Part shown: piece by piece, positions 43,834 through 51,637 of the stretch
Layout of the letters: the number at the start of each line of letters is the position of its first letter
Position numbering within the stretch: position 1 is the stretch's first letter
From: Thermanaerovibrio acidaminovorans DSM 6589
Lineage (GTDB): Bacteria > Synergistota > Synergistia > Synergistales > Synergistaceae
Reading direction: 5' to 3'
Length of the DNA stretch: 64,000 bases
Assembly (NCBI RefSeq): GCF_000024905.1
Contig: NC_013522.1
Coordinates: 1,426,001-1,490,000, forward strand
The notes under the pieces: model-generated
Databases searched by the model: none
The model's input: the letters and a program-made list of their open reading frames with translations, nothing else
What the model was told of the DNA's origin: nothing
Made by a program: the position numbers and the translations under genes

Positions 43834-43918
43834 TGGTGCCGGGGACGAGACTCGAACTCGTACGGGTTTCCCCACACGCCCCTCAAACGTGCGTGTCTAC
43901 CAGTTCCACCACCCCGGC
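43834..43918 (-). tRNA. tRNA-Leu (GAG)
   Basis: 85 nt class II tRNA with encoded CCA. The acceptor GCCGGGG pairs with CCCCGGC. The anticodon stem CACGT/GCGTG holds loop TTGAGGG, anticodon GAG. The long variable arm (TGGGG-AAA-CCCGT) precedes the T-arm ACGAG-TTCGAGT-CTCGT. Confidence 0.94.
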
Positions 43919-43931
43919 ACTGACAGGGGCT

Positions 43932-43960
43932 ATTCTACTAGCCAAACGGGGGCAAGTCAA
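43932..43960 (-). promoter_or_regulatory. Promoter of tRNA-Leu
   Basis: On the minus strand TTGACT (complement of 43955-43960), 17 nt, TAGAAT (complement of 43932-43937). The same TAGAAT box precedes both tRNA-Glu genes. Confidence 0.8.
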
Positions 43961-44068
43961 GGGATCCGGCCAGCTGGGGTGACAAGGCCTGGGGATCCAT
44001 GGGGGGACACGGACACGAGCCTTGCGGTATAATTGGGAAAATTTCGTTCATACCAGGGGGAGATCGGC

Positions 44069-45262
44069 ATGACGAGGGCTCTTAGACATCTGGTTTCGCT
44101 AACGGCGCTGATTGGCGCCCTGTGGTCTTGGAGTCCGGCGCTGGGGGCGGTGGAGTACTGGCACGTGCCCACCTTCTACGCCACCGCCCAGGAGGCGGAG
44201 GGGGCCATCCGGAACATGCAGGACCGGTTCGTGGGCTGGGAGGGGCTTCCATTAAGGAGGATCGAGGTGGACCCCATGGGTTTCAGGACCTTCGGGGCGG
44301 TGGACTACACGGAGACCCGGCAGCAGTGGGTTTACACGGGGCTCGGGATACTGGGGGGACACAACCAGACGGTGGTGGAACCCATCCATGAGGAGGAGGT
44401 CACGGTGGTCCCCTTAAGGAAGGTAAGGGGGCTGCGATTGATGAACTATCCGGAACTGAACAAGAACTACAAGTGGGGTGTCAGCCTCAGAGTGGAGGGG
44501 GCCAGCGGCTACGAGATCAAGACCTTCAGGACCCCGACAAGGGAGTCGGCGGAGACCCTTTTCAATGGGCTCATATCCCTGGCGGTGGCGGCGGGGGCGG
44601 ACGTGATACTGCCGAGGCTTGGGTTCACCTTCGAGGACGTGGCCGAGAAGGACCTGAAGGGCCCCCTTAAGGATCTGGGGCTCAAGGAGCCCAAGGGGGT
44701 CAAGGTCACCTGGGTCATTCAGGAGGGTCCCGCGCACCTGGGGGGCCTAAGGGTGGGGGACGTGCTGGTGGAGTGCAACGGGGTGCCGGTGGAGAGCGTT
44801 GAGCAGTGGAACCGGGACATCCGGGGCAAGTTCCCCTCCTACGAGATCCGGGTGTTGCGGAAGGAGGGCCCCGCTTCGGTGACGCTGACCCCCTTACCGG
44901 AGGATCGTTTCCCCAAGGCTCCGCCCACGCTCACCTTCGCCCAGCCACTTCAGTCCACAGTTCAGCCTCAACAGGACTCCAAGGCTCCAGTTAGACTCGG
45001 TCTCTCGCTGAGGCTCCCTAACCAGACGGAGCTTCAGGCACTGAATGGACACAAGGGGGCGGTGATATCCTCCCTGACCCCAGGGGGAGTGGCGGAGGCG
45101 GCGGGACTCAAGGTAGGGGACGTGCTGGTGGAGTGCAACGGAAGTCCGGTTACAAGCCCCGAGGCACTAGGGGAGCTTTTGGTTAACGGGGAGAACCAAC
45201 TAAAGGTGCTCAGGGGCGGGAACCTATTGACCTTCAAAGTCGCGCCGGAGGTGAGCTACTAG
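44069..45262 (+). CDS. Secreted protein with two PDZ domains and no protease domain
   Basis: 397 aa from the ATG at 44069, with AGGGGGAG 7 nt upstream and TATAAT at 44028-44033. The signal peptide is about residues 1-26 (RHLVSLTALIGALWSWSPAL). Residues about 30-200 are unassigned, with a central AADVILPRLGFTFED-like segment. PDZ 1 (about 215-285) and PDZ 2 (about 300-395) share the string RVGDVLVECNG/KVGDVLVECNG, so one arose from the other. No Ser-protease (GNSGG) or site-2 (HExxH) motif is present. It is probably a periplasmic scaffold or protease adaptor; the partner is unknown. Confidence 0.75.
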   Translation: MTRALRHLVSLTALIGALWSWSPALGAVEYWHVPTFYATAQEAEGAIRNMQDRFVGWEGLPLRRIEVDPMGFRTFGAVDYTETRQQWVYTGLGILGGHNQTVVEPIHEEEVTVVPLRKVRGLRLMNYPELNKNYKWGVSLRVEGASGYEIKTFRTPTRESAETLFNGLISLAVAAGADVILPRLGFTFEDVAEKDLKGPLKDLGLKEPKGVKVTWVIQEGPAHLGGLRVGDVLVECNGVPVESVEQWNRDIRGKFPSYEIRVLRKEGPASVTLTPLPEDRFPKAPPTLTFAQPLQSTVQPQQDSKAPVRLGLSLRLPNQTELQALNGHKGAVISSLTPGGVAEAAGLKVGDVLVECNGSPVTSPEALGELLVNGENQLKVLRGGNLLTFKVAPEVSY

Positions 45263-45266
45263 CAGA

Positions 45267-45292
45267 CCGGGGGCGGTAAGTCCCGCCCCCGG
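45267..45292 (+). terminator. Hairpin after the PDZ gene
   Basis: CCGGGGGCGG (45267-45276), loop TAAGTC, CCGCCCCCGG (45283-45292). The stem is strong but no T-run follows. Confidence 0.5.
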
Positions 45293-45307
45293 CCGCTACC
45301 GCCGAGG

Positions 45308-45457
45308 TTACATGAACATTCCGACCCCGGGCCCCAGGGGTAGGTTCAAGACGTACCATACGGCCAGCTGGATGGAGAAGCAGACCAGGTAAGCGAGCGC
45401 ATAGGGTAGCTCCAGGGATAGGACCGTGCCTATCCCAACCGGGGAGTCCCCGTGTCT
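45308..45457 (-). pseudogene. Possible remnant of a small membrane-protein gene
   Basis: On the minus strand a stop-bounded frame of 49 codons ends in a convincing membrane segment (ELPYALAYLVCFSIQLAVWY, then VLNLPLGPGVGMFM and a stop). It has no ATG, GTG or TTG before that segment. A neighbouring frame upstream (DGPPIDGDQLEVNARQLTGD) could be its hydrophilic N-terminus, joined by a frameshift near 45440. Together they would make a protein of about 70 aa. This is the only content I see in the gap of about 320 nt apart from the two hairpins. It could be chance. Confidence 0.25.
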
Positions 45458-45526
45458 TCATCCCCCGTCAGCTGCCGGGCATTGACCTCCAGCTGGTCTC
45501 CATCAATTGGCGGGCCATCGCATGAG

Positions 45527-45560
45527 GGAGGGCCGACCCCCCTGCGGGGGTCGGCCCTCC
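45527..45560 (-). terminator. Hairpin after rplS
   Basis: GGAGGGCCGACCCCC (45527-45541), loop CTGC, GGGGGTCGGCCCTCC (45546-45560): a 15-bp perfect stem 24 nt past the rplS stop. There is no T-run, but position and strength suggest the operon's terminator. Confidence 0.65.
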
Positions 45561-45583
45561 AAATGGAACCCTTGGGATACGGA

Positions 45584-45943
45584 CTAGTTGAAGTCCCTTC
45601 TCTCCTTTATCCTGGCCGCCTTGCCGGAGAGCTTCCTCAGGTAGTACAGCTTGGCCCTCCGGACCCGGCCCCGGCGGACCAGCTCGATCTTCTCCACCGT
45701 GGGGCAGTGGACGGGGAAGATCCTCTCCACCCCAACGCCGTTGGAGACCTTCCGGACCACGAAGTTCTCGTTGATCCCCCCGTGCTGCCGGGCGATCACC
45801 ACGCCCTCGAAGATCTGAATCCTCTCCCGGTTACCCTCCTTGACCTTCACGTGCACCTTCACGGTGTCACCCGCCCGGAAGGGAGGCACGGGATCGGCCT
45901 TGGAATACCTCTTCTCCACCAAGGCGATGCGCGGATCTATCAT
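45584..45943 (-). CDS. rplS: 50S ribosomal protein L19
   Basis: 119 aa, full length. [40 protein letters not shown] and [20 protein letters not shown] are the L19 signature. The N-terminus begins [20 protein letters not shown]. It is the last gene of the ylxM-ffh-rpsP-khpA-rimM-trmD-rplS run. Confidence 0.98.
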   Translation of the reverse strand: MIDPRIALVEKRYSKADPVPPFRAGDTVKVHVKVKEGNRERIQIFEGVVIARQHGGINENFVVRKVSNGVGVERIFPVHCPTVEKIELVRRGRVRRAKLYYLRKLSGKAARIKERRDFN

Positions 45944-45969
45944 CTACTTTCCCTCCTCTTTGAGTCTCG

Positions 45970-47085
45970 TCAATTATCGCTCACCAAGGCTCCCCGATCC
46001 AGGTCGAAGAGCCTACCCAACCAGTAACCCAGCACCTCCGGATGTCCCCACTTCCCCGTGGGACCCTCGGGATGCCCCAGTTCCAGGTCCCCCTGGAAGG
46101 CTCCGCCCAGGGCCAACACCACTGGCCCCCGGTACTCCAACACCCGACGCTTCACCCCGAGCCATTCAAACCCACCCCGGGGCGATACGGAGAGCACCAT
46201 GGGCTTCGCCCTGTCGCGCTGGGCCACCCACCTCAAGGCACCACCGAAGGAGGGGAAGAACTTCACCCCCTGGGGCTCATGGCCCCTGAGGGACCTGTGG
46301 GCCAGCATCCTGACGGCCCCGAAGGCGCCGCTCACCGCGGCGCAGCGATCCAACTCCAACCCCTCCTCCCCCAGGTAGACGTAGAAACGCCCCCAGAGGT
46401 AACCCATTATCCCGCACCGGGCCAACAGGTCCGGCCGCCTCTCCAGCGTGCGGCGGACCGCCAGGTCCCGCCGGAACTCCTCTATGGCCCCGTGGTCACC
46501 GCCCAGCAGCACCTCCGGAGCCCGGATTCCCCGCCACACCGCGGGCCTGGTGTAGTGGGGATGGTCAAGGAAACCCCGATAGAAGGAGTCGTTGCGGACC
46601 GCCTCCATCCTGCCCACCACCCCGGGGACCAGCCGGGCCACCGAGTCCAACACCGCCAGGGCGGGCAGCTCCCCTCCGGTTAGGACGAAGTCCCCCAGGG
46701 AGACCTCCAGGTCCACATGCTCCTCCACGAACCGCTCGTCCATCCCCTCGTAGTGGCCGCAGACCAGCACCAGATGATCCTTCCGGGCCAGCTCCTCCAC
46801 CAGCTCCTGGTGAAGGTGAACCCCCTGAGGGGTAGGACATACCACGTACGCCTCACCCTGATCATCCAGGGACTCCACCGCCCTGGCCAGGGGCTCCGCC
46901 ATGAGGACCATCCCGCCGCCGCCGAAGCTGTAATCGTCCACCTGACGATACTGCCCCTCGGCGAAGTCCCGAAGGTCCAGCACCCGGACGTCCAGCGCCC
47001 CGGAGGAGACCCCCCGGCCCACCACGCTGAAGCCCAGGTAACTCCGGATCAGATCCGGAAAGGCGGTCACGATGGTGATCCGCAT
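45970..47085 (-). CDS. trmD: tRNA (guanine37-N1)-methyltransferase fused to a degenerate RNA-methyltransferase-like domain
   Basis: 371 aa against about 230-250 for ordinary TrmD. Residues 1-240 are complete TrmD, a SPOUT enzyme making m1G37: QVDDYSFGGGGMVLMAEPLA, LVLVCGHYEGMDERFVE, SLGDFVLTGGELPALAVLDS and the C-terminal ERRPDLLARCG. After a short linker, residues 250-371 (SGAFGAVRMLAHRSLRGHEP, KPMVLSVSPRGGFEWLGVKR, GPVVLALGGAFQGDLELGHP) match the outline of the SAM-dependent RNA methyltransferase domain PF09936, often encoded next to trmD. The start of that domain (usually a VHYPV...TNLDIHD stretch) is missing or worn. The trmD start overlaps the rimM stop by one base. Confidence 0.92.
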   Translation of the reverse strand: MRITIVTAFPDLIRSYLGFSVVGRGVSSGALDVRVLDLRDFAEGQYRQVDDYSFGGGGMVLMAEPLARAVESLDDQGEAYVVCPTPQGVHLHQELVEELARKDHLVLVCGHYEGMDERFVEEHVDLEVSLGDFVLTGGELPALAVLDSVARLVPGVVGRMEAVRNDSFYRGFLDHPHYTRPAVWRGIRAPEVLLGGDHGAIEEFRRDLAVRRTLERRPDLLARCGIMGYLWGRFYVYLGEEGLELDRCAAVSGAFGAVRMLAHRSLRGHEPQGVKFFPSFGGALRWVAQRDRAKPMVLSVSPRGGFEWLGVKRRVLEYRGPVVLALGGAFQGDLELGHPEGPTGKWGHPEVLGYWLGRLFDLDRGALVSDN

Positions 47086-47630
47086 CAGTCCCAGAGGCCC
47101 TCCAACAGGTGAACCCTGATCTGCCGGGCTTCCAGGTCCACCTTGCGGATCACTTCCCCAGTGGCGGGTATCATCTTGAGGACCCCATCGGGGGTGCGGA
47201 CCTCGTAGACGTCGTTGCTGCCCGTGGGCATCACGTCCTCCACCACACCCAGGACCGCATCGGTCTCGTCCTCCACCACCTCAAGGCCTATTATGTCGTC
47301 GATCCAGTAGACCCCTTCCTCCAGGGGCACCCGATCCTCCGGGGCCACCGTGATCAGGGCTCCCTTCAGGTCCTCCGCCATCTCGATGGTGTCGATCCCC
47401 TCCAGGGTCACGATGAAGAGGTCCTTCCCGTCCTGGAAGCGCACGTCCAGGATCTTGAGCTCCCTGGGGGGGCGATGACGCCCCTTGACCTGGGGCAACT
47501 CCAGGTAGAGGGTCTCCATGTGCAGGAAGCGCTCGGGATAGTCCGTCAGGGGCTTAAGCTTCAAGCTCCCCTTGATCCCGTGGGTGCCCACTATGCACCC
47601 CACCGTCACCCGAGACCTATCGCTCCCCAT
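47085..47630 (-). CDS. rimM: 16S rRNA processing factor RimM
   Basis: 181 aa. The N-terminal RimM barrel begins VTVGCIVGTHGIKGSLKLKP; the PRC-barrel half contains VYWIDDIIGLEVVEDETDAV and ends in LEARQIRVHLLEGLWD. It assists 30S maturation by binding S19. Its ATG lies within khpA (14-nt overlap). Confidence 0.96.
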   Translation of the reverse strand: MGSDRSRVTVGCIVGTHGIKGSLKLKPLTDYPERFLHMETLYLELPQVKGRHRPPRELKILDVRFQDGKDLFIVTLEGIDTIEMAEDLKGALITVAPEDRVPLEEGVYWIDDIIGLEVVEDETDAVLGVVEDVMPTGSNDVYEVRTPDGVLKMIPATGEVIRKVDLEARQIRVHLLEGLWD

Positions 47631-47883
47631 CTGGCTCCTCTTCCTCCTGGACCTCCACGTCCACCCGCTCCTTGGCCTTCACGGCCGCCGCCTTGGCTAT
47701 GAGCCTTATGGCGTTTATGGTGGATCCCTTCTTGCCTATGACCCTCCCCATGTCCTGATCCGCCACCTTGATGGTCACCAGGACCGCCCCGGAGGAACCC
47801 CTGTCCTCCGTGACCTCCACCTGGTCGGGAAGGTCCACCAGGCCCTTGACTATCCATTCCACCAGAGCGGCATAGTTAGGCAT
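47617..47883 (-). CDS. khpA: KH-domain RNA-binding protein KhpA
   Basis: 88 aa: a single KH domain with the GxxG loop in MGRVIGKKGSTINAIRLIAK and an acidic tail (QEEEEPDGER). It lies between rpsP and rimM, the conserved place for this gene (YlqC family). It binds small or messenger RNA with KhpB in other bacteria. Confidence 0.94.
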   Translation of the reverse strand: MPNYAALVEWIVKGLVDLPDQVEVTEDRGSSGAVLVTIKVADQDMGRVIGKKGSTINAIRLIAKAAAVKAKERVDVEVQEEEEPDGER

Positions 47884-47897
47884 GGCTACCGGGCCCT

Positions 47898-48164
47898 TTA
47901 GGCCTTCTCAGCCTCGAACTTTTCCCAGACGCCGGTCTTCTTCAGCACCGCCCGGGCGGTGTCAGAGGGGGTGGCTCCCTGCTTAAGCCAGTAGAGGGCC
48001 CTCTCCTCGTTCACCTTCAGCTCCGCCGGATCGGTCATCGGATTGTAGGTGCCGATGAGCTCGATGAACTTGCCGTCCCTGGGGGAGCGGGAATCCGCCA
48101 CCACCAAACGATAAAAGGGACTCTTCTTCCTCCCGTGACGGGCAAAACGAATGCGAACCGCCAT
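47898..48164 (-). CDS. rpsP: 30S ribosomal protein S16
   Basis: 88 aa. [20 protein letters not shown] and [20 protein letters not shown] are diagnostic of S16. The C-terminus ends [14 protein letters not shown]. Confidence 0.98.
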   Translation of the reverse strand: MAVRIRFARHGRKKSPFYRLVVADSRSPRDGKFIELIGTYNPMTDPAELKVNEERALYWLKQGATPSDTARAVLKKTGVWEKFEAEKA

Positions 48165-48212
48165 GGACTCACACCTCCTGTTTTAATTGGTCTACGTCCC
48201 GGTGGGACGAAC

Positions 48213-49556
48213 CTATCTGAAAAGACCCTTCAGCCCCGGCGGCACCTTGAAGCCCCTCTTGGGCCCCTTGCCGAAGGCCTTCATAAGGTCCTTCATCTGC
48301 TCGTACTGATGCAGAAGCTGGTTCACCATCTGAACCGACGTGCCAGACCCCTGGGCTATCCGCCTCCGGCGGGAGCCCTTTATTATCTCCGGGTTCCGCC
48401 TCTCCCGGGGGGTCATGGACAGGATTATGGCCTCCATGTGCTTGATCCTCTTGGGGTCCACGTTGGCGTCCTTCAAGGCCTTGCTGACCCCGGGGATCGG
48501 GAGCATCTCTATCACCTTCTCCAACGGGCCCATCTTCTGTACCTGCCGGAGCTGGATCAACATGTCCTCCAAGGTGAACCGGTTCCTCTTTATGCTCTCC
48601 GAGAGCCGCTCCACGTCCTCCTCGGACGTGGCCTGCTGGACCCGCTCGAGAAGCCCCATCACGTCCCCCATGCCCAGGATCCGCTGGGCCATCTTGTTGG
48701 GGTCGAAGACCTCCAGGTCGTCCACCTTCTCGCCCAACCCGGCGAGCCGGACCGGAGTCCCGGTCACCGCCCGGATGGCAAGGGCGGCGCCACCCCTGGC
48801 GTCCCCATCCAGCTTGGTGAGCACCACCCCGGTGAGCCCCAGCCGATCGTTGAAGGCGCTGGCAACCGACACCGCCTCCTGACCGGTCATGGAGTCCACC
48901 ACCAGCAACACCTCGTGGGGGTTAACCGCCCCCTTGAGGTCCTGGACCTCCTGCATCAGCTCCTGGTCTATCTGGAACCGACCGGCGGTGTCCACTATCA
49001 CCAGGTCCACCAGGGTCTCGGAGCACCTCTCCAGGGCCCGCCGGGCCACCCTTATGGGATCCGTCTCCCCCTCCTCGGGTCCCACGAAGGGGACTCCCAC
49101 CGTGGAGGCCAGGACCCGTAGCTGCTCCACCGCGGCGGGACGCCTCAGGTCGCAGGCCACCAGCATGGGCCGGTGAGACCTCTTCATCTTGAGGGCTATC
49201 TTGGCGGCGGTGGTGGTCTTACCGGACCCCTGAAGGCCCACCATCATGTAGACCGTGGGCGGCTTGGGCGATATGGACAGGGGCTTGACCTCCCTGCCCA
49301 TCAGGTCCAGTAGCTCCTCGAACACGATGGCGTAGACCTGCTGGGCGGGGGTTATGGACGAGAGGACCTCCTGGCCGGTGGCCCGCTGACGAACCCGCTC
49401 AACGAAGTCCTTGACCACCTTGTAGTTCACGTCCGCCTCAAGGAGGGCCAGGCGGACCTCCCTAAGGGCCAGCTTGACGTCCTCCTCGGTCAGCTTGCCC
49501 TTGCCCCTAAGGGAGGTGAAGACCTTCTCGAACCTATCCTTCAGGGAGTCAAACAT
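48213..49556 (-). CDS. ffh: Signal recognition particle protein Ffh
   Basis: 447 aa, full length. It is the SRP54-type GTPase that delivers signal sequences to the membrane. The N domain comes first, then the G domain with G1 GLQGSGKTTTAAKIALKMKR, G3 VDTAGRFQID and G4 TKLDGDARGG. The Met-rich M domain follows (RILGMGDVMGLLERV, GSRRRRIAQGSGTSVQMVNQ). It overlaps ylxM by 8 nt. Its 4.5S RNA partner is not seen in this window. Confidence 0.98.
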   Translation of the reverse strand: MFDSLKDRFEKVFTSLRGKGKLTEEDVKLALREVRLALLEADVNYKVVKDFVERVRQRATGQEVLSSITPAQQVYAIVFEELLDLMGREVKPLSISPKPPTVYMMVGLQGSGKTTTAAKIALKMKRSHRPMLVACDLRRPAAVEQLRVLASTVGVPFVGPEEGETDPIRVARRALERCSETLVDLVIVDTAGRFQIDQELMQEVQDLKGAVNPHEVLLVVDSMTGQEAVSVASAFNDRLGLTGVVLTKLDGDARGGAALAIRAVTGTPVRLAGLGEKVDDLEVFDPNKMAQRILGMGDVMGLLERVQQATSEEDVERLSESIKRNRFTLEDMLIQLRQVQKMGPLEKVIEMLPIPGVSKALKDANVDPKRIKHMEAIILSMTPRERRNPEIIKGSRRRRIAQGSGTSVQMVNQLLHQYEQMKDLMKAFGKGPKRGFKVPPGLKGLFR

Positions 49557-49899
49557 CCCGCCCCTCCTCTCCGCCTATGAGCTTGGAAAGCTCTTCCACG
49601 AAATCCCCCGGGAGCCTTGACCCGTAGCGGTCCAGCAACCGCTTAAGCTCTCCCCGGAGCCGCTCCCGATCCTCCAGGACCCCAAGGGCCCTCTCCGCCT
49701 CCACCAGGTGCTCCCTGGACCGCTGAACCAGGTCGTGGGCCCCCTGTCGGCTCACCCCCAGCTCCACCGCCGCCTCCGAGAGACTGCAGTCCTCCAGGAC
49801 CACCAGCTCGAAGGCCCTCCGCTGCTTCTCGGTCAGAAGACCACCGTAGAGGTCGTACAGCTCGCAGAGCCTAAGACGCTCATCCAACAGGTCTTCCAT
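49549..49899 (-). CDS. ylxM: SRP-associated helix-turn-helix protein YlxM
   Basis: 116 aa. Sigma-region-4-like helix-turn-helix: LYDLYGGLLTEKQRRAFELV and DCSLSEAAVELGVSRQGAHD. This UPF0122 protein is nearly always encoded before ffh and stimulates the SRP GTPase in some species. It is the first gene of the operon, with a 5' region of about 45 nt after the -10 box. Confidence 0.95.
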   Translation of the reverse strand: MEDLLDERLRLCELYDLYGGLLTEKQRRAFELVVLEDCSLSEAAVELGVSRQGAHDLVQRSREHLVEAERALGVLEDRERLRGELKRLLDRYGSRLPGDFVEELSKLIGGEEGRDV

Positions 49900-49944
49900 G
49901 GAGAACCCCCCAACGCCGCGCTAAACCCAAACGCAGGCCAAGGT

Positions 49945-50003
49945 AATTTAACACCCCCCGGGACGGCTGTCAAGCTCTTTTCCTTGACAGCCGTCCCGGG
50001 GGG
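49945..50003 (-). promoter_or_regulatory. ylxM-operon promoter embedded in a perfect 21-bp inverted repeat
   Basis: Left arm 49954-49974 (begins CCCCCCGGGACGG, ends TGTCAAG), 8-nt loop CTCTTTTC, right arm 49983-50003. On the minus strand the left arm supplies the -35 TTGACA (complement of 49968-49973) and most of the 17-nt spacer; the -10 TAAATT (complement of 49945-49950) is just outside. An upstream transcript from 50.3 kb would fold the whole repeat into an RNA hairpin. Confidence 0.75.
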
Positions 50004-50052
50004 CGCACAAACCAAGCCACCCCCCCAGGGGAGATGACCCGTCAACCTGGAT

Positions 50053-50310
50053 CTAAAGCCTGCCGCAGTCGCACTCGGGGGTTCCGGAGAAGATCCCCTC
50101 CTCCACCTCCTGAAGGGCGGTCCACAGTTCGAAGAGGGCCTGGCGCTTGCACGAGAGGGCGTGGGCCACGGCGAACCGCACGCCGGGCTCCCCAGAGGAC
50201 GCCCAGGCGTTGAGGAGCGAGTCTATTGACTTAAGCTCCTCCATCACCGCCCCCCTCAGGACGGAGGAGGCCCTTATGAGATCCATCACGTCGCCGGAAG
50301 GGCCGGACAC
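50053..50310 (-). CDS. Small helical protein with a C-terminal CxC
   Basis: 85 aa from a GTG at 50310; CAGGAGGAC lies 10 nt upstream, while the in-frame start at 50337 precedes that site. Two amphipathic helices dominate (LRGAVMEELKSIDSLLNAWA, LFELWTALQEVEEGIF) and the protein ends PECDCGRL. I recognise no family. It follows the 142-aa gene by 5 nt and both proteins end in a CxC-containing tail. Confidence 0.65.
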   Translation of the reverse strand: MSGPSGDVMDLIRASSVLRGAVMEELKSIDSLLNAWASSGEPGVRFAVAHALSCKRQALFELWTALQEVEEGIFSGTPECDCGRL

Positions 50311-50315
50311 CTGAA

Positions 50316-50744
50316 TCAGTCCTCCTGGCAGCGGCACTGGGTCTCCAGGTAGTCCTTAAGCTCGTCCAGGAGGAACTCCTTGAGGATGTTCTGGGCCTCC
50401 CTGCGGACCTCCTCCCCCTTCTCCTTGAAGAACTTCTCCTTGATCTCCTCGGGGGCCGCCTCAATGCCCTCCCAGTCTATCTCCTCCATGAGGCCCTCCA
50501 CGAAAGTTTCGTTTATGTCCGGCACCTGGACCCCCCAGTGGCCGTCGTCGTGCTTGACCTCCTGCCGATCCACCAGCACCGTCTCCACGATCTTCACATC
50601 CGGGCAGCAGCCGGAGCAGGCGCAGATCCCCTCGCCCCCCAGCCTCTCGTTGGCGTAGTGCTCCGCGTCGCTCCGGTTCCTGAAGACGTGGGCATCGTAA
50701 CGCTCCCCATCCGCCTCTATGACAACCCATACCTTGTCGCCCAT
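50316..50744 (-). CDS. Unrecognised 142-aa protein with Cys cluster
   Basis: An opening beta-rich module (VWVVIEADGERYDAHVFRNR) is followed by ICACSGCCPDVKIVETVLVD, a CxCxxCC cluster that could bind a metal. Then come acidic helical segments (INETFVEGLMEEIDWEGIE, EVRREAQNILKEFLLDELKD) and a C-terminal QCRCQED. There is no signal peptide. It has its own promoter (50814-50842) and is first of a two-gene unit ahead of the SRP operon. Function unknown. Confidence 0.7.
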   Translation of the reverse strand: MGDKVWVVIEADGERYDAHVFRNRSDAEHYANERLGGEGICACSGCCPDVKIVETVLVDRQEVKHDDGHWGVQVPDINETFVEGLMEEIDWEGIEAAPEEIKEKFFKEKGEEVRREAQNILKEFLLDELKDYLETQCRCQED

Positions 50745-50813
50745 TCAAATCCCCTCCTCAACTCAGCGGATCAGGCCCCTAAGGACCTGCACTGGAACCA
50801 ACCTGACGATCAG

Positions 50814-50842
50814 ATATTACCCCTTAACAGGGCGGCCTTCAA
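50814..50842 (-). promoter_or_regulatory. Likely promoter of the two small Cys-protein genes
   Basis: On the minus strand TTGAAG (complement of 50837-50842), 17 nt, TAATAT (complement of 50814-50819), about 70 nt before the ATG at 50744. Confidence 0.5.
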
Positions 50843-50846
50843 CGGG

Positions 50847-51623
50847 TTACAAATCCGCCTCGCAGGGGTTCGAAAGGCACCCGACCCCTCCTATCTCCAC
50901 TTCCACCCGGTCGCCGGGGGACAAGGGGCCCACCCCAGCGGGGGTGCCGGTGGCTATCACGTCCCCGGGCATCAGGGTGGCGAATCGGCTCACGTGGGCT
51001 ATGATCCTCTCCACCGGGAACGCCATCCGGCGGAACTGCCCCAGCTGTACCTGCCTTCCGTTCAGGCGGGTGACCAGGTCCCCCAGCTCCCGCCAGTCTC
51101 TCACCAGCCTCAAGCAGGGCCCCAGGGGACCGAAGGTGTCGAACCCCTTGGCCCGGGTCCACTGACCGTCGGACCGCTGGAGGTCCCGGGCGGTCACATC
51201 GTTGAAACCGGTGTACCCCAGGACGAAGTCCAGCGCCTCCTCCTCCGACACGTTCCGGCACCTCCGGCGGATCACCACCGCCAGCTCCCCCTCGTAGTCC
51301 ACCCGGCCGACCCAAGGGGGGATCCGGACCGGATCCTGGGGGCCCACCACACACGTGCCGGGCTTCATGAAGATCAGCGGCTCCTCCGGCACCCGGTTGC
51401 CCAGCTCCTCCGCGTGCTCCACGTAGTTCCTGCCAACGCAGTAGACGTAAGGGGGAGTCACGGGGGGCAGGAGCCTCACTTCCTCCAATGGGACCCTAAG
51501 ACCCGTCTCCTCCATGGGACCGAAGGGGTCCGACGAAACCTGGTGAACCACCTGTCCCCGGATGAGACCGAACCGGGGCGTGCGGTCCTCCATCATGAAC
51601 CTGCAGAACCTAAGATCCTCCAT
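50847..51623 (-). CDS. Fumarylacetoacetate hydrolase family protein
   Basis: 258 aa from the ATG at 51623, with GAGGAGGGA 9 nt upstream; the frame open to 51860 overlaps the C-S lyase and is not used. The FAH fold is clear: YVYCVGRNYVEHAEELGN, EPLIFMKPGTCVVGP, VDYEGELAVVIRRRCRN (metal-binding acidic residues), FDTFGPLGPC and PGDVIATGTPAGVGPLSPGD. Members hydrolyse or decarboxylate 2,4-dioxo acids, or tautomerise oxaloacetate. The exact substrate is undetermined. It is co-directional with and 14 nt after the MalY-type gene. Confidence 0.9.
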   Translation of the reverse strand: MEDLRFCRFMMEDRTPRFGLIRGQVVHQVSSDPFGPMEETGLRVPLEEVRLLPPVTPPYVYCVGRNYVEHAEELGNRVPEEPLIFMKPGTCVVGPQDPVRIPPWVGRVDYEGELAVVIRRRCRNVSEEEALDFVLGYTGFNDVTARDLQRSDGQWTRAKGFDTFGPLGPCLRLVRDWRELGDLVTRLNGRQVQLGQFRRMAFPVERIIAHVSRFATLMPGDVIATGTPAGVGPLSPGDRVEVEIGGVGCLSNPCEADL

Positions 51624-51637
51624 CGGCCAATCCCTCC

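Noticed and set aside
45234-45461. A 75-codon minus-strand frame between the PDZ gene and rplS
   Set aside because: Pro/Arg/Gly-rich product and overlap with the PDZ gene end; the membrane-like segment is in a different frame of the same strand.
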